From NCBI RefSeq assembly GCF_030372275.1, contig NZ_JAUDDJ010000001.1: a stretch of 64,000 nucleotides of DNA; one strand, written 5' to 3'. The notes beneath the pieces are model-generated. The model did not search any database. It was not told where the DNA came from and was given only the letters and a program-made list of their open reading frames with translations. The translations under genes and the position numbers were made by a program. This document shows positions 33,012 through 40,854 of the stretch, piece by piece (position 1 is the first letter of the stretch; each line of letters begins with the position of its first letter). This stretch comes from Lawsonibacter sp900766145 (lineage in GTDB: Bacteria; Bacillota; Clostridia; Oscillospirales; Oscillospiraceae).

Positions 33012-34214
33012 TCAATAGTTCACCAGATGGCCCATACGGCGCTGCTTGGTGCGCAGGTAGAAGATGTCATCCTTGTTGGCCTCCACCTGAATGGGCACCC
33101 GCTCGGCAATTTCCAGGCCGAAGTCAGAGAGCTGATAAACTTTGTCCGGGTTGTTGGTGAGCAGGCGCATGGTCTTGACCCCCAGATCCCGCAAAATCTG
33201 GGCGCCGGTCCAATACTCCCGCAGGTCGGGGGCAAAGCCCAGCTTCACATTGGCGTCCACGGTATCAAAGCCCTGCTCCTGGAGCTCGTAGGCCTTGAGT
33301 TTGTTGATGAGGCCGATGCCCCGGCCCTCCTGGCGCATATAGAGCAGCACACCACGGCCCTCTGCCTCGATTTGCCGCATGGCGGCAGCCAGCTGCTGGC
33401 CGCAGTCGCACCTGCGGGAACCAAACACATCTCCGGTGAGACACTCGGAGTGGACCCGGCACAGGATATCTTTACCGTCGCCGATATCTCCCTTCACCAG
33501 GGCCACGTGGTGCTCTCCGGTGAGGTCGTTGATGTAACCGTAGATCTGGAACTCCCCGTAGCGGGTGGGCAGCTTAGCGGAGGCCTCCCGCACCACATGC
33601 TTGTCGTGGAGGCGGCAGTAGTCCTGGAGAGCCTTGATGGTAATCACTTTCAGCCCCCACTCCTGGGCCTTCTCCAGCAGCTCGGTGGTGCGCATCATGG
33701 TGCCGTCGTCCCGCATGATCTCACAGCACAGGCCGCAGGGGGTCAGCCCCGCCAGGCGGCAAAGGTCCACCGTGGCCTCGGTGTGGCCGTTGCGGGTGAG
33801 CACGCCGCCCCGCCGGGCTACCAGCGGGAATACGTGACCGGGACGGCGCAAGTCCTCAGGCCGGGTGGAGGGGTCCACACACTTGCGGCAGGTGTAGCCC
33901 CGCTCCTGGGCGGAAATGCCAGTGGTGGTGTCCACGTGGTCAATGGAGACAGTGAAGGCGGTACAGTGGTTGTCGGTGTTCACTTTCACCATCTGCTCCA
34001 GACCCAGCCGGGCGGCCACCTCTTCGCTCATGGGGGTGCAGATAAGCCCCTTGGCGTGGACAGCCATAAAATTCACATTCTCCGTGGTGGCAAACTGGGC
34101 CGCGCAGATGAGGTCCCCCTCGTTCTCCCGATCGGGGTCATCGATGGTGATAATCAGGTGGCCCGCCCGCAGCTCCTCCAGGGCTTCCTCCACGGTACAA
34201 TAGGGATGTTCCAT
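33012..34214 (-). CDS. ribBA: Bifunctional DHBP synthase / GTP cyclohydrolase II
   Basis: 400 residues. Residues 1-200 are 3,4-dihydroxy-2-butanone-4-phosphate synthase (IITIDDPDRENEGDLI, then DHVDTTTGISAQER); residues 205-400 are GTP cyclohydrolase II with the zinc cysteines in SECLTGDVFGSRRCDCGQQL and RQEGRGIGL. It supplies both precursors of lumazine from ribulose-5-phosphate and GTP. AAGGAGGATC lies before the ATG. Confidence 0.97.
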   Translation of the reverse strand: MEHPYCTVEEALEELRAGHLIITIDDPDRENEGDLICAAQFATTENVNFMAVHAKGLICTPMSEEVAARLGLEQMVKVNTDNHCTAFTVSIDHVDTTTGISAQERGYTCRKCVDPSTRPEDLRRPGHVFPLVARRGGVLTRNGHTEATVDLCRLAGLTPCGLCCEIMRDDGTMMRTTELLEKAQEWGLKVITIKALQDYCRLHDKHVVREASAKLPTRYGEFQIYGYINDLTGEHHVALVKGDIGDGKDILCRVHSECLTGDVFGSRRCDCGQQLAAAMRQIEAEGRGVLLYMRQEGRGIGLINKLKAYELQEQGFDTVDANVKLGFAPDLREYWTGAQILRDLGVKTMRLLTNNPDKVYQLSDFGLEIAERVPIQVEANKDDIFYLRTKQRRMGHLVNY

Positions 34215-34236
34215 AGCTAAGATCCTCCTTGTGTGC

Positions 34237-34884
34237 TTAAAATCCGTTTTGCGCTAAAAATTCCAGCGTGATAGAGCTTTGTGCCTTCTCCTGGGACTGA
34301 GGCCGCAGCAGCTTCTCCACGTATTTTCCAATCACGTCATTTTCCAAATTCACCGTGTCTCCCACCCGCTTTTCCCCCAGGGTGGTGACGGCCACCGTGT
34401 GAGGGATGGCGGAGATGGAAAACCAGCTCTCCCCCACCGCCGCCACGGTGAGGCTGATGCCGTCGATGGCGATGGAGCCCTTTCCTACGATGTAGCGAAG
34501 CAACTCCGGCGAGGCGGAGACAGTGTACCACACGGCGTTGTCATCCCGGCGGATGGCAGTGATGGTGCCGGTCCCGTCGATGTGGCCGGAGACGATGTGG
34601 CCGCCGAAGCGGCCGTCCGCCGCCATAGCCCGCTCCAGGTTTACGTGGCTGCCTGCCGTTAGGCTGCCCAGGGAGGAGCGGTTCAGGGTCTCGTGCATCA
34701 CGTCAGCAGTAAAGCCGCTGCCGTCCACCGTGGTGGCAGTGAGGCACACTCCGTTGACCGCCACGCTGTCCCCCACCTTCAGGTCGGATAATACCTCCTG
34801 TGCGGCGATAGACAGCACCGACGAGTGGGCGCCTCGGCGCACGGAGCGGATGCTGCCCAATTCCTCAACGATTCCGGTAAACAT
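34237..34884 (-). CDS. ribE: Riboflavin synthase alpha chain
   Basis: 215 residues with two lumazine-binding repeats (MFTGIVEELGSI at the N-terminus; second repeat from about residue 97, GGHIVSGHIDGTG). It dismutates two lumazines to riboflavin plus pyrimidinedione. Overlaps the end of ribD by 20 bp, so translation is coupled. Called ribE in Bacillus-type naming (ribC in E. coli). Confidence 0.97.
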   Translation of the reverse strand: MFTGIVEELGSIRSVRRGAHSSVLSIAAQEVLSDLKVGDSVAVNGVCLTATTVDGSGFTADVMHETLNRSSLGSLTAGSHVNLERAMAADGRFGGHIVSGHIDGTGTITAIRRDDNAVWYTVSASPELLRYIVGKGSIAIDGISLTVAAVGESWFSISAIPHTVAVTTLGEKRVGDTVNLENDVIGKYVEKLLRPQSQEKAQSSITLEFLAQNGF

Positions 34885-35971
34885 GGTATTCCACCTCGCC
34901 TTCCAGCAAAAAATCCTCCCCCAGGGGGGTGATGGTAGTGTTTTTCAGGTGGACCGCCTGGGCAGGAGTCTCCACCCCCAGGCCCTCCACCGGGGACTTG
35001 GCCGCCCCGCCGCCGAACAGCTTGGGCGCAATGTAGGCCTGTACTTTCTGGACCAGTCCCTGCTCCAGGGCGGACCAGTTCAGCGTTCCGCCTCCCTCCA
35101 GCAGAACACTATCGATGCTCTCCGCTCCCAGCCGGTCCATGAGAGCGGCCAGGTCCACATAGCCATTCTTCTCCGGAAGCACCCAAACCCGGCACCCGGC
35201 GGACTCGTAAGCGGCCCGACGGGTCTCGTCGGGACAGGCAGTAGCCAAGATGGTGGGCACTTCCTTTGCAGTGCGGACAATTTGGCTGTCCATCGGCGTA
35301 CGTAACTGGGTGTCACAGATGACCCGGATGGGGTTCCGCCCACCCTCCATGCGGCAGGTGAGCAGCGGGTCGTCGGCCAGCACCGTCCCCACCCCGGCCA
35401 TAATAGCCCGGCAGCGGTGGCGGTCCTCATGGACTCTCCTCCGGGCCGCCTCCCCAGTGATCCATTGAGATGCCCCGGTGCGGGTGGCAATCTTTCCGTC
35501 CATGGTCATGGCATATTTCAGCACCACATAGGGGCGGCGGGTGGTGATGAAGTGGAAAAACACCTGATTAAGGGCGTCGCAGGCCTCCTTGCACACCCCG
35601 GTCACCACCTCTATACCGTGTTCCCGCAATATGTTCAGTCCCTTGCCCGCCACCAGGGGGTTGGGGTCGTCGGAGCCCACCACCACCCGGGCAATGCCCG
35701 CATCCAGGATGGCCTGGGTGCAGGGGGGCTGGCGGCCCTGGTGACAGCAGGGCTCCAAGGTCACATAGAGAGTGGCCCCTGCGGGGGACTGGGTGCAGGC
35801 TTTCAGCGCCTCCCGCTCCGCGTGGAGCTCTCCGTACCGGGTGTGCCACCCTTGGCCGATGATCGCTCCGTCCTTCACCAGGACGGCCCCCACCATGGGA
35901 TTGGGTGAGGTCCACCCCATCCCCCGCCGGGCCAGCTCCAGGGCCAGGTTCATATAATCGGTATCGTTCAT
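34865..35971 (-). CDS. ribD: Bifunctional diaminohydroxyphosphoribosylaminopyrimidine deaminase / reductase
   Basis: 368 residues. N-terminal deaminase with zinc ligands in HAEREAL and PCCHQGRQPPC; C-terminal reductase from about residue 145 (VVLKYAMTMDGKIATRTGAS) with VLLEGGGTLNW near the end. First gene behind the FMN riboswitch. GGAGGCACAGG lies before the ATG, so the ribosome site is just past the second leader terminator. Confidence 0.97.
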   Translation of the reverse strand: MNDTDYMNLALELARRGMGWTSPNPMVGAVLVKDGAIIGQGWHTRYGELHAEREALKACTQSPAGATLYVTLEPCCHQGRQPPCTQAILDAGIARVVVGSDDPNPLVAGKGLNILREHGIEVVTGVCKEACDALNQVFFHFITTRRPYVVLKYAMTMDGKIATRTGASQWITGEAARRRVHEDRHRCRAIMAGVGTVLADDPLLTCRMEGGRNPIRVICDTQLRTPMDSQIVRTAKEVPTILATACPDETRRAAYESAGCRVWVLPEKNGYVDLAALMDRLGAESIDSVLLEGGGTLNWSALEQGLVQKVQAYIAPKLFGGGAAKSPVEGLGVETPAQAVHLKNTTITPLGEDFLLEGEVEYHVYRNR

Positions 35972-35994
35972 CCTGTGCCTCCTGAAAAAAGAAA

Positions 35995-36022
35995 ATGCCT
36001 TGAACGGAATCGTTCAAGGCAT
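35995..36022 (-). terminator. Second leader terminator of the riboflavin operon
   Basis: 12-bp perfect stem ATGCCTTGAACG / CGTTCAAGGCAT, 4-base loop, then TTTTCTTTTTTC on the minus strand, directly before the ribD ribosome site. Confidence 0.85.
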
Positions 36023-36066
36023 CATGGCGTGGGAAAACAGAGAGGAACCTGCCGCAAAAAAGAAAA

Positions 36067-36092
36067 ACTCTGGAATGATAACATTCCAGAGC
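36067..36092 (-). terminator. First leader terminator of the riboflavin operon
   Basis: 10-bp perfect stem CTCTGGAATG / CATTCCAGAG (extendable by a G:C-type closing), loop of 4, then TTTTTCTTTTTT on the minus strand. It lies between the aptamer and the second terminator. Confidence 0.85.
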
Positions 36093-36131
36093 AGCTTCAT
36101 GCGCGCAGGTATACACGTTCCCCGCAGTACA

Positions 36132-36242
36132 CGATCTTCTTCCATCCAGACTATACTGTCGGCCCCGGAATCGCACCGGGTCATGCCTTTCGGCTCGTGG
36201 GCTATACCACCGGTGGGGAATTGCACCCCGCCCTGAAGATCC
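36132..36242 (-). promoter_or_regulatory. FMN riboswitch aptamer (RFN element)
   Basis: On the minus strand the conserved RFN blocks appear in order: ATCTTCAGGGCGGGGTG, AATTCCCCACCGG, AGCCCACGAGCC, the GGTGCGATTCCGG region and the closing GGATGGAAGAAGAT pairing back to the first block. Together with the two downstream terminators it should stop riboflavin-gene transcription when FMN is plentiful. Confidence 0.96.
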
Positions 36243-36258
36243 TGATTCAATTTACCAC

Positions 36259-36287
36259 AGTATACTACCAAAGAGCACCGATGTCAA
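36259..36287 (-). promoter_or_regulatory. Sigma-A promoter of the riboflavin operon
   Basis: On the minus strand TTGACA (36287-36282), 17-bp spacer, TATACT (36264-36259). The -35 box overlaps the stop codon of the LysR gene; the transcript would start almost at the aptamer. Confidence 0.85.
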
Positions 36288-37246
36288 TGCCCCCTGTCCA
36301 TCTCCTCCTCCGCAGCCTCGCAGGACACCAGTTCGGTCTCTCCGGAATCCCGCACCCTGTGCAGCGGGGACGGCCCCAGCTGTCTTTGCAGCTGCTCCAA
36401 AAACAGCTGCGCGGCCTTGGAGAAGATCTGAGACTTCTTCCATACCAGGTACATGCCCAGCTCCAGCGCCGGTTTCAGGGGCCGAAAACAGAGATTGCTG
36501 CCGGTGGTATTCACCAGCTTATCCAGGGTAAAGGCGTAGCCCATCCCTTCATCCACCATCAAGGAGGCGTTGTAAATCAGGTTATAGGTGGCCACGGTGT
36601 GCAGCTCAGACGGTTCCTTCCCCAGCCAGCGGTACAGTCCGCTCTTATTGTCTACCTGTCGGGAAAGGATCAGCGGCTTGTCCCAGAGATCTCGGGGTAA
36701 CACGGCATCCATCTGGGCCAAGAGGCTGTCCCGCCGCATGAGAACCCCCCAGGTGTCCTTCATGGGCAGTTCCATATAGTGATATTTGATTTTATCAATG
36801 TCTCCCAGAAGAACGCCGAAATCCAGCAGTCCCTTATCCAGGCGTTCACACACATCCACCGCGTCCCCGCTGACGATATGAAAGTGTACCCCCGGATAAC
36901 GCGCCTGAATCTGATTGGCACTGCGTGCGATCTGCCGCACCCCGTCGGTCTCGCCGGTGCCAATATAGACATCTCCACTGACCGTCTCTTCCGAGCACAT
37001 GACCTCTTTTTCTGTCCGGTCCACCAGCTCCAAGATCTCCTCTGCCCGCTTGCGCAGCAGCATCCCGTCCTGAGTCAGGGTCACCTTTCGGTTCCCCCGA
37101 ATCATCAGCTGCTTACCCAGCTCCTCCTCCAGCTCTTTGAGCTGTCGGGACAGGGTGGGCTGGGTCAGATGCAGAGACTGGGCCGCCGCCGAGATGTTCT
37201 GCTCTCTGGCCACCGCCAAAAAATATTGCAGCACTCGCAATTCCAT
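36284..37246 (-). CDS. LysR-family transcriptional regulator
   Basis: 320 residues from ATG at 37246 (GGGGGTGAAAG upstream). Winged helix at 1-60: ELRVLQYFLAVAREQNISAA then QSLHLTQPTLSRQLKELEEE. The C-terminal co-inducer domain follows (SGDVYIGTGETDGV). It is divergent from the five-gene operon at 37388-40786, the usual LysR layout, so it likely activates that operon in response to a small molecule. Confidence 0.93.
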   Translation of the reverse strand: MELRVLQYFLAVAREQNISAAAQSLHLTQPTLSRQLKELEEELGKQLMIRGNRKVTLTQDGMLLRKRAEEILELVDRTEKEVMCSEETVSGDVYIGTGETDGVRQIARSANQIQARYPGVHFHIVSGDAVDVCERLDKGLLDFGVLLGDIDKIKYHYMELPMKDTWGVLMRRDSLLAQMDAVLPRDLWDKPLILSRQVDNKSGLYRWLGKEPSELHTVATYNLIYNASLMVDEGMGYAFTLDKLVNTTGSNLCFRPLKPALELGMYLVWKKSQIFSKAAQLFLEQLQRQLGPSPLHRVRDSGETELVSCEAAEEEMDRGH

Positions 37247-37325
37247 TCTTTCACCCCCGGATACTGGCATGATACCACAGGTCAAATATAGATTTCAAGC
37301 ATAGTAAAGTATTCTATATAGGTAT

Positions 37326-37354
37326 TTGTTATTTCATATTGCCGGTGATACAAT
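37326..37354 (+). promoter_or_regulatory. Promoter of the LysR-linked operon
   Basis: TTGTTA (37326-37331), 17-bp spacer, TACAAT (37349-37354), in the LysR divergent region; the AT-rich bases upstream (37295-37325) are the likely regulator site. Confidence 0.6.
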
Positions 37355-37387
37355 GTAGCCAGAAATCTTATGGATCAGGAGAAAACG

Positions 37388-37969
37388 ATGGAATTGGATG
37401 AATTTTTGGCCCACCTGAACAGTGGATCACCGGTTCAGGGGGGCGGCGAGGCCCATCAGTTTATGCACGGCGTCAGCCAGGAGGCCCTGCGCATCACTGC
37501 CGAGATCAACGGCAGCTACCATAAGCCAGAGCAGCTGCGCGCCCTCTTCTCCCAGCTCATTGGACAGCCGGTGGATGAGAGCTTTGCTCTGTTCCCTCCG
37601 TTCTACACCGACTGCGGAAAAAATATCCACATTGGCAAACATGTCTTTATCAACATGGGCTGCAAGTTTCAGGACCAGGGCGGTATCTTCATTGGGGACG
37701 GCACCCTGATCGGTCACAACGTAGTGCTGGCTACCCTCAACCACGCCAAATCCCCCATGGACCGCAGCACCATGATCCCTGCCCCCATTCACATCGGCAA
37801 GCGGGTCTGGATTGGCTCCAACGCCACCATTCTGCCCGGCGTGACCATCGGCGACGGAGCCATCGTGGCCGCCGGGGCCGTTGTGACCAAGGACGTTCCC
37901 GAAAACACCATTGTCAGCGGCGTACCCGCAAAAGTGATGCGAACCATCAGTGAGGAGGAAATGCAATGA
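37388..37969 (+). CDS. Sugar O-acetyltransferase (LacA/Maa/NodL type)
   Basis: 193 residues from the ATG at 37388, seven bases after CAGGAG (37370 lacks a site). Left-handed beta-helix hexapeptide repeats (IHIGKHVFINMGCKF, VWIGSNATILPGVTIGDGAI) and the catalytic His119 in ATLNHAK. The N-terminal helical part is that of maltose/galactoside acetyltransferases. Acetylates a sugar or xenobiotic hydroxyl. First gene of the LysR-linked operon; overlaps the next by 4 bp. Confidence 0.92.
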   Translation: MELDEFLAHLNSGSPVQGGGEAHQFMHGVSQEALRITAEINGSYHKPEQLRALFSQLIGQPVDESFALFPPFYTDCGKNIHIGKHVFINMGCKFQDQGGIFIGDGTLIGHNVVLATLNHAKSPMDRSTMIPAPIHIGKRVWIGSNATILPGVTIGDGAIVAAGAVVTKDVPENTIVSGVPAKVMRTISEEEMQ

Positions 37970-38505
37970 GCAAACATGTTTTGGTGATCTCCACCAGCCC
38001 CCGCAAGGGCGGCAACTCCGACACCCTGGCGGACCAGTTTGTCCGCGGCGCTCAGCAGGCCGGCAACCAGGTAGAGAAGGTCACCCTGTACGATAAAACC
38101 ATTGGCTTCTGCAAGGGCTGCCTTGCTTGTCAGACCACCCAGCGCTGCGTTATCCACGATGATGCGGAGACCATTGCCCAGAAGATGCTCACCGCCGACG
38201 TTATCGCCTTTGCCACCCCCATCTACTACTACGGGATGTGCGGCCAGATGAAAACCATGCTGGACCGGGCCAATCCCCTCTTCCCTGCCGACTACCAGTT
38301 CCGGGATATTTACCTGCTGGCCGCGGCGGCGGAGGAGGAGGAACACACGGTGGACGGCGCAGTCACTGGCCTGCAGGGCTGGATCGACTGCTTTGAAAAG
38401 GCCCGTCTGGCCGGAATCGTCTTTGCTGGCGACGTGACCACCGTGGGCGAAATTCAGAATCATCCCGCTCTGAAGCAGGCCTATGAGCTGGGTAAACACG
38501 TGTAA
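37966..38505 (+). CDS. NAD(P)H-dependent FMN reductase / multimeric flavodoxin
   Basis: 179 residues. Flavin loop ISTSPRKGGNSDTLAD (9-24), CKGCLACQ at about 49-56 as in iron-sulfur flavoprotein relatives, and ATPIYYYGMCGQMKTMLDR for the second flavin contact. Likely a quinone/nitro-compound reductase. ATGA overlap with the acetyltransferase and 14 bp before the hydrolase. Confidence 0.92.
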   Translation: MSKHVLVISTSPRKGGNSDTLADQFVRGAQQAGNQVEKVTLYDKTIGFCKGCLACQTTQRCVIHDDAETIAQKMLTADVIAFATPIYYYGMCGQMKTMLDRANPLFPADYQFRDIYLLAAAAEEEEHTVDGAVTGLQGWIDCFEKARLAGIVFAGDVTTVGEIQNHPALKQAYELGKHV

Positions 38506-38519
38506 GGAGGAACAAAAAT

Positions 38520-39494
38520 ATGAATGCCAAATATCAGGGATACTCCTTCCCCCTGCGGGACACCGTTCAGCGGGAGAAGGTACACTTTCATAACCGCTAT
38601 GGGATTGAGCTGGCCGGCGACCTGTATCTGCCCAAGGCCGCCTCCGGAAAACTGGCCGCGGTAGCGGTGGCGGGCCCCTTCGGCGCGGTGAAGGAGCAGT
38701 GCGCGGGACTCTACGCCGAAGAGCTGGCCAGCCGCGGCTTCGCCGCTCTGGCCTTTGACCCCTCCTTCATTGGGGAGAGCGGCGGTGAGGTGCGGAACGT
38801 GGCCTCCCCCGACATCAACACCGAGGATTTTTCCGCCGCGGTGGATTTTCTCTCCACCCGTGAGTTTATCGATCCGGATAAGGTAGGCATCCTGGGCATC
38901 TGCGGCTGGGGCGGCATGGCCCTCAACGCCGCCGCCATGGACACCCGCATCAAGGCCACCGTCACCTCCACCATGTACGACATGACCCGGGTCAATGCCA
39001 AGGGCTACTTTGACTCCTCCGACAGCGCCGACGCCCGGTATGAGACCAAAAAGGCTCTCAACGCCCAGCGGACCGAGGACTACAAAACCGGTACCTACGC
39101 CCGGGCAGGCGGTGTGGTGGACCCTCTGCCCGAGGACGCCCCCTTCTTTGTAAAGGACTACTACGACTACTATAAGACGGAGCGTGGCTATACCGAGCGC
39201 TCCCTCAACTCCAACGACGGCTGGAACACCACCTCCTCCCTGTCCTTCCTCAACATGCCCATCCTGCGCTACAGCAACGAGATCCGCAGCGCTGTACTGA
39301 TGATCCACGGGGAGAAAGCTCACTCCTGCTATTTCAGCCGGGACGCTTATGCCGATATGGTGAAAGACAGCCCCTATGCCGAAAATAAGGAACTGCTCAT
39401 CATTCCCGGCGCCGTCCACACCGATCTCTACGACCGGAAGGATATCATTCCCTTTGACAAGATCCAGCAGTTCTTCCAGGAAAATCTGAAATAA
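38520..39494 (+). CDS. Alpha/beta hydrolase with cysteine nucleophile
   Basis: 324 residues, DLH/YcjY-like fold. The nucleophile elbow is GICGWGG with Cys128 where most hydrolases have Ser, as in dienelactone hydrolases. The acid and histidine are probably in the LMIHGEKAHSCYF and IPGAVHTDLYD regions. Substrate unknown; members act on esters or lactones of aromatic compounds. AAGGAGGAACAAA before the ATG. Third gene of the operon. Confidence 0.9.
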   Translation: MNAKYQGYSFPLRDTVQREKVHFHNRYGIELAGDLYLPKAASGKLAAVAVAGPFGAVKEQCAGLYAEELASRGFAALAFDPSFIGESGGEVRNVASPDINTEDFSAAVDFLSTREFIDPDKVGILGICGWGGMALNAAAMDTRIKATVTSTMYDMTRVNAKGYFDSSDSADARYETKKALNAQRTEDYKTGTYARAGGVVDPLPEDAPFFVKDYYDYYKTERGYTERSLNSNDGWNTTSSLSFLNMPILRYSNEIRSAVLMIHGEKAHSCYFSRDAYADMVKDSPYAENKELLIIPGAVHTDLYDRKDIIPFDKIQQFFQENLK

Positions 39495-39518
39495 TGAGCT
39501 TTCGTGAGGAGGGGTTGT

Positions 39519-40022
39519 ATGACAAGAATTTTCTATCTGCTTCTTGCTATTCTGGGCCTGTCCGCCTGCGGGGCCGGTGAGTCCCCGACGGGCTCCACTC
39601 CTCCCCCGTCTCAGTCGGTGGTCTCGCAGCCGGAGAGCAGCCAACCTCAGGACAACTCATCCAGTCAGGAGGAACCCATGCTGAAGATTACTGTGGGAGA
39701 CCAGGAGCTGCTGGCCACCTTTGCTGAGAACAGCTCCGCAGAAGAATTTCGGGAATTGCTTTCTCAAGGACCGGTGACCATTTCCATGGAGGACTACGGG
39801 GGCTTTGAGAAGGTGGGCCCGTTGGGCACAACGCTGACTCGAAACGACACCCGGATTACCACGCAGCCCGGAGATGTGATTCTCTATCAAGGCAATCAAA
39901 TTACCATTTATTACGGCACAAATACCTGGAATTTTACCCATCTGGCTAAAATTAACGATTCCACCGACTTGCAGGCAAAGCTGGGTGCCGGAACCGTCCA
40001 AGTAACCTTTTCTCTTGCATAG
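39519..40022 (+). CDS. Lipoprotein with cyclophilin-like domain
   Basis: 167 residues from ATG at 39519, after GAGGAGGGG; an upstream ATG at 39504 has no site. Lipobox LSAC with Cys17, a Ser/Pro/Gln linker to about residue 50, then a cyclophilin-like fold (ITVGDQELLATFAENSSAEE, VGPLGTTLTRNDTRITT, PGDVILYQGNQITIYYG). Such domains are small beta-barrels that often lack prolyl-isomerase activity. Located outside the membrane, while its operon partners are cytosolic. Confidence 0.88.
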   Translation: MTRIFYLLLAILGLSACGAGESPTGSTPPPSQSVVSQPESSQPQDNSSSQEEPMLKITVGDQELLATFAENSSAEEFRELLSQGPVTISMEDYGGFEKVGPLGTTLTRNDTRITTQPGDVILYQGNQITIYYGTNTWNFTHLAKINDSTDLQAKLGAGTVQVTFSLA

Positions 40023-40033
40023 GAGGTATTGAT

Positions 40034-40786
40034 ATGGCAGTAAAACAGACAGCTGGCAGAGATGCTCTGGGGGAGTTTGCCCCCAAATTTGCCCAGCTCA
40101 ACGACGATGTATTGTTTGGCGAGGTTTGGAGCCGGGAGGATAAACTGTCCCTGCGGGACCGCTCCCTGGTGACCGTGGTGGCTCTCATGGCCCAGGGACT
40201 GGTGGACAGCTCCTTCCAGTACCATTTATCCACCGCCAAGCAAAACGGCATCACCCGACAGGAGATCGCGGAAATCCTGACCCACGCCGCTTTTTATGCC
40301 GGCTGGCCCAAGGTCTGGGCGGCCTTCCGCATGGCCAAGGAGGTCTGGGCAGAGGACGCCGGGGCAGATGGCAAAGCACAGCACCAGCAGGAGATGGTCT
40401 TCCCCATCGGCGCTCCCAACGACGGCTTTGCCCAGTATTTTGTGGGGCAGAGCTATCTCCACCCCCTCTCCACCAGCCAGGTTGGGGTGTACAACGTGAC
40501 CTTTGAGCCGGGCTGCCGCAACAACTGGCACATCCACCAGGCGGACCAGGGCGGCGGTCAGATTCTGATCTGCGTGGCCGGCCGGGGCTACTATCAGGAG
40601 TGGGGCAAAGAGGCTCAGGAACTCCACCCCGGCGATGTGGTAAACATCCCCACCGGGGTCAAGCACTGGCATGGTGCCGCTCCGGACAGCTGGTTCTCGC
40701 ATTTGGCCCTGGAGGTGCCCGGCGAGAACTGCTCCAACCAGTGGCTGGAAGCGGTTTCGGATGACGAGTACTGCAAATTAAAATAA
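40034..40786 (+). CDS. Carboxymuconolactone decarboxylase-like + cupin fusion
   Basis: 250 residues. Residues 1-115 are a CMD/AhpD-like helical domain (LNDDVLFGEVWSREDKLSLR, AEILTHAAFYAGWPKVWAAF) without the CxxC of AhpD. Residues 130-245 are a cupin (NNWHIHQADQGGGQILIC, GDVVNIPTGVKHWHG) with His ligands for a metal. The cupin half may bind the small molecule. Fifth gene of the LysR-linked operon, closed by the terminator at 40801. Confidence 0.93.
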   Translation: MAVKQTAGRDALGEFAPKFAQLNDDVLFGEVWSREDKLSLRDRSLVTVVALMAQGLVDSSFQYHLSTAKQNGITRQEIAEILTHAAFYAGWPKVWAAFRMAKEVWAEDAGADGKAQHQQEMVFPIGAPNDGFAQYFVGQSYLHPLSTSQVGVYNVTFEPGCRNNWHIHQADQGGGQILICVAGRGYYQEWGKEAQELHPGDVVNIPTGVKHWHGAAPDSWFSHLALEVPGENCSNQWLEAVSDDEYCKLK

Positions 40787-40800
40787 GGTATTTACCATAA

Positions 40801-40835
40801 AAAGGGCTCCTGTCAGAAAACAGGAGCCCTTTTTG
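40801..40835 (+). terminator. Terminator of the LysR-linked operon
   Basis: 13-bp perfect stem AAAGGGCTCCTGT / ACAGGAGCCCTTT, 6-base loop, TTTTT after. Confidence 0.88.
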
Positions 40836-40854
40836 TCTAACATCGCTTCTCCAG

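Noticed and set aside
33027..34220. 397-codon plus-strand frame opposite ribBA
   Set aside because: Mirror of ribBA, whose zinc-cysteine and active-site motifs are unmistakable on the minus strand.
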